10,318 nt of DNA, from positions 1 through 10,318 of the forward strand of contig CAMZEQ010000015.1 of the NCBI GenBank assembly GCA_947305835.1, given 5' to 3'. This stretch comes from an uncultured Alphaproteobacteria bacterium (lineage in GTDB: Bacteria > Pseudomonadota > Alphaproteobacteria > CAAHEQ01 > UBA3637). A program made the translations under genes and the position numbers. The notes under the pieces are model-generated. The model saw only the letters and a program-made list of their open reading frames with translations. It was not told the origin of the DNA and did not search any database. Positions 9,225 to 10,318 of this stretch are shown one piece after another (position 1 is the first letter of the stretch; each line of letters opens with the position of its first letter).

Positions 9225-10318
9225 TCAGGCGCGATAGCAACGGCCTGTTACTATCTTCAGCGGATAATCGGTATTATTGCACTTAGCGCATTCATTTTCT
9301 GAAACTTTATAACAACCAGCTGGCCAGTTTAAGCCATTGTCTGAACAGGGAATACATCCACAGTCCCCATTAAATTGGCCGGCGGGGCAAGTGCTGACAT
9401 ATTCTTCATAACACAATGGATAGTTATTCCTATCAAATGATTGACGGAAGATAGCCCCTTGATTCAAATCATATGATACTTGATGGCCCGTATAATTGGC
9501 ACCATCCGTATATGAATAGTTTGTCCAATGGACCGTCACCGCAGAATCATCCGACCACAACGTTTTGATTTCTTGGGCCAAAGTGGTTTCTTGATCCGAT
9601 GTACAGGAACTGCCCGATGCACAACACCAACCGCCGGCATTGGGGCTGGTCAAGGCGGACACATTCGAACACGCCAACAAATCAAAATCAAACATTTCTT
9701 TGCCGATGGCCGCGCACCAGTTTTTGGCACTCCACAAATTCATCACTGTTCCTGTGCGATACAATGTCCCCGCACTGAACGCCCGCGTTTGGATATCCGC
9801 ATCATTGATACGGACACAATGACCTTCCGATCCGCCCGACGGTTCCGTCGTCTTCCAACAACCGCTCGTCGTTTTACAATATGAATCATACTTACAATAA
9901 TATGTGACACCGGTGGTACCACCGCAATCCGCATTCGTTGTGCATGCATTACACGCGTAATCCATCACGCATTCGTTGGATGAATTCAATACGTAACCCG
10001 TTGCACAGGTTAATGCCACACCGTTATCATCGCAGGTTGTCACGTGATCCCCGGGGCATGCTGTACAGCTGGTTGCGGTATCTTTATAATAACCGCTTGT
10101 CGCTGTGATGTTGCCTTCCGAATCGCAGGTGCAATTCGTCGGGCATTCGCACGTTTTGTTATCCGTTCCGCAGACCGGTGTTTCACCAGAACAAGGTACC
10201 AATGTTTGGGTCGCACACCCGTTGGTATCTGTTTGCGGTGTACCCGCACAGATCGTTTCCGGTGTCGGGCACGCTGTACAATCATAATCTTCTTTATAAT
10301 ACCCATCCGTACAGGTCA
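9225..10318 (-). CDS. Cysteine-rich modular, probably exported protein (5' part outside window)
   Basis: 363 codons plus stop are visible. The frame is open to the window edge, without a convincing start inside; the only early candidate is a TTG at 10202, which is an ordinary Leu codon. The visible part has 37 cysteines, about 10%, and is rich in Thr, Ser, Asn and Gly, suggesting a disulfide-stabilised extracytoplasmic protein. The first 155 or so residues hold small knots of the form GYYK, CTACP and further Cys (GYYK at 5-8 and 75-78). A middle domain of about 130 residues follows, with NLWSAKNWCAAIGKEM, GWCCASGSSC, TLWSDD, VHWTNYSY and NNYPLCYEEY. This resembles the Lcl/DUF1566 or C-type-lectin-like layout and domains I recall from gut alphaproteobacteria. 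The tail is again Cys-rich (CGCIPC, CAKC, GRCYRA). Adhesin or surface roles are inference; no anchor is visible in the C-terminus, and the N-terminus is missing. Confidence 0.8.
   Translation of the reverse strand, partial: TCTDGYYKEDYDCTACPTPETICAGTPQTDTNGCATQTLVPCSGETPVCGTDNKTCECPTNCTCDSEGNITATSGYYKDTATSCTACPGDHVTTCDDNGVALTCATGYVLNSSNECVMDYACNACTTNADCGGTTGVTYYCKYDSYCKTTSGCWKTTEPSGGSEGHCVRINDADIQTRAFSAGTLYRTGTVMNLWSAKNWCAAIGKEMFDFDLLACSNVSALTSPNAGGWCCASGSSCTSDQETTLAQEIKTLWSDDSAVTVHWTNYSYTDGANYTGHQVSYDLNQGAIFRQSFDRNNYPLCYEEYVSTCPAGQFNGDCGCIPCSDNGLNWPAGCYKVSENECAKCNNTDYPLKIVTGRCYRA
10081..10301 (-). repeat. Repeated GYYK-CTACP cysteine module, 210 bases apart
   Basis: The 11-base string TCTTTATAATA occurs on the + strand at 10081-10091 and again at 10291-10301, exactly 210 bases (70 codons) apart. 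On the coding strand both fall in a module reading GYYK, a few residues, then CTACP. After CTACP the two copies diverge strongly, so these are old or selected repeats of a small disulfide module rather than a recent tandem duplication. More copies may lie beyond the window edge. Confidence 0.6.

Noticed and set aside
9528..9884. 118-codon plus-strand frame opposite the cysteine-rich gene
   Set aside because: The minus-strand frame has coherent Cys motifs and an uninterrupted 363 codons; the plus frame is Arg/Thr-rich without any recognisable motif.

Overview
The window looks like a chromosomal segment of an alphaproteobacterium, most likely an uncultured host-associated one. GyrB has an alphaproteobacterial style N-terminus (reading [14 protein letters not shown]) and a long form of about 800 residues. 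The LonB-type protease is of a kind I recall from alphaproteobacteria. The Cys-rich GYYK/CTACP protein at the right edge resembles proteins I recall from uncultured gut alphaproteobacteria. The taxonomic assignment is inference from remembered family resemblance, not a search.

Layout, left to right. Bases 2-415 (+) are the 3' end of uvrA. A promoter-like sequence at 447-475 precedes a 447-residue predicted lipoprotein (502-1845, +). Its C-terminal half has a trypsin/HtrA-like fold pattern, but all three catalytic triad positions are substituted. Convergent with it, one base apart, is a 766-residue LonB-type ATP-dependent protease (1847-4147, -). A 158-bp very AT-rich divergent spacer follows. 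Then comes a tight + strand cluster: dnaN (4306-5412), recF (5423-6556), a 57-codon putative lipoprotein (6566-6739) and gyrB (6755-9157). A strong hairpin with A and T tracts on both sides (9174-9202) ends gyrB. It probably also ends the convergent, 5'-truncated gene for a cysteine-rich, probably exported protein (9225-10318, -).

The core of the window is the replication/repair block dnaN-recF-gyrB. The sliding clamp, the gap-repair loader RecF and the gyrase B subunit appear co-transcribed, with gaps of 10, 9 and 15 bases. A perfect extended -10 (TGCTATAAT) inside the small lipoprotein gene could give gyrB its own transcript. dnaA is not present, and I found no cluster of DnaA boxes, so the window does not show an origin.

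I see no RNA gene, insertion sequence, CRISPR array or obvious phage gene. The least ordinary parts are the inactive-looking protease lipoprotein, the very small lipoprotein inserted between recF and gyrB, and the cysteine-rich modular protein at the right edge. These are gene-level curiosities. I do not see evidence for a multi-gene novel system.
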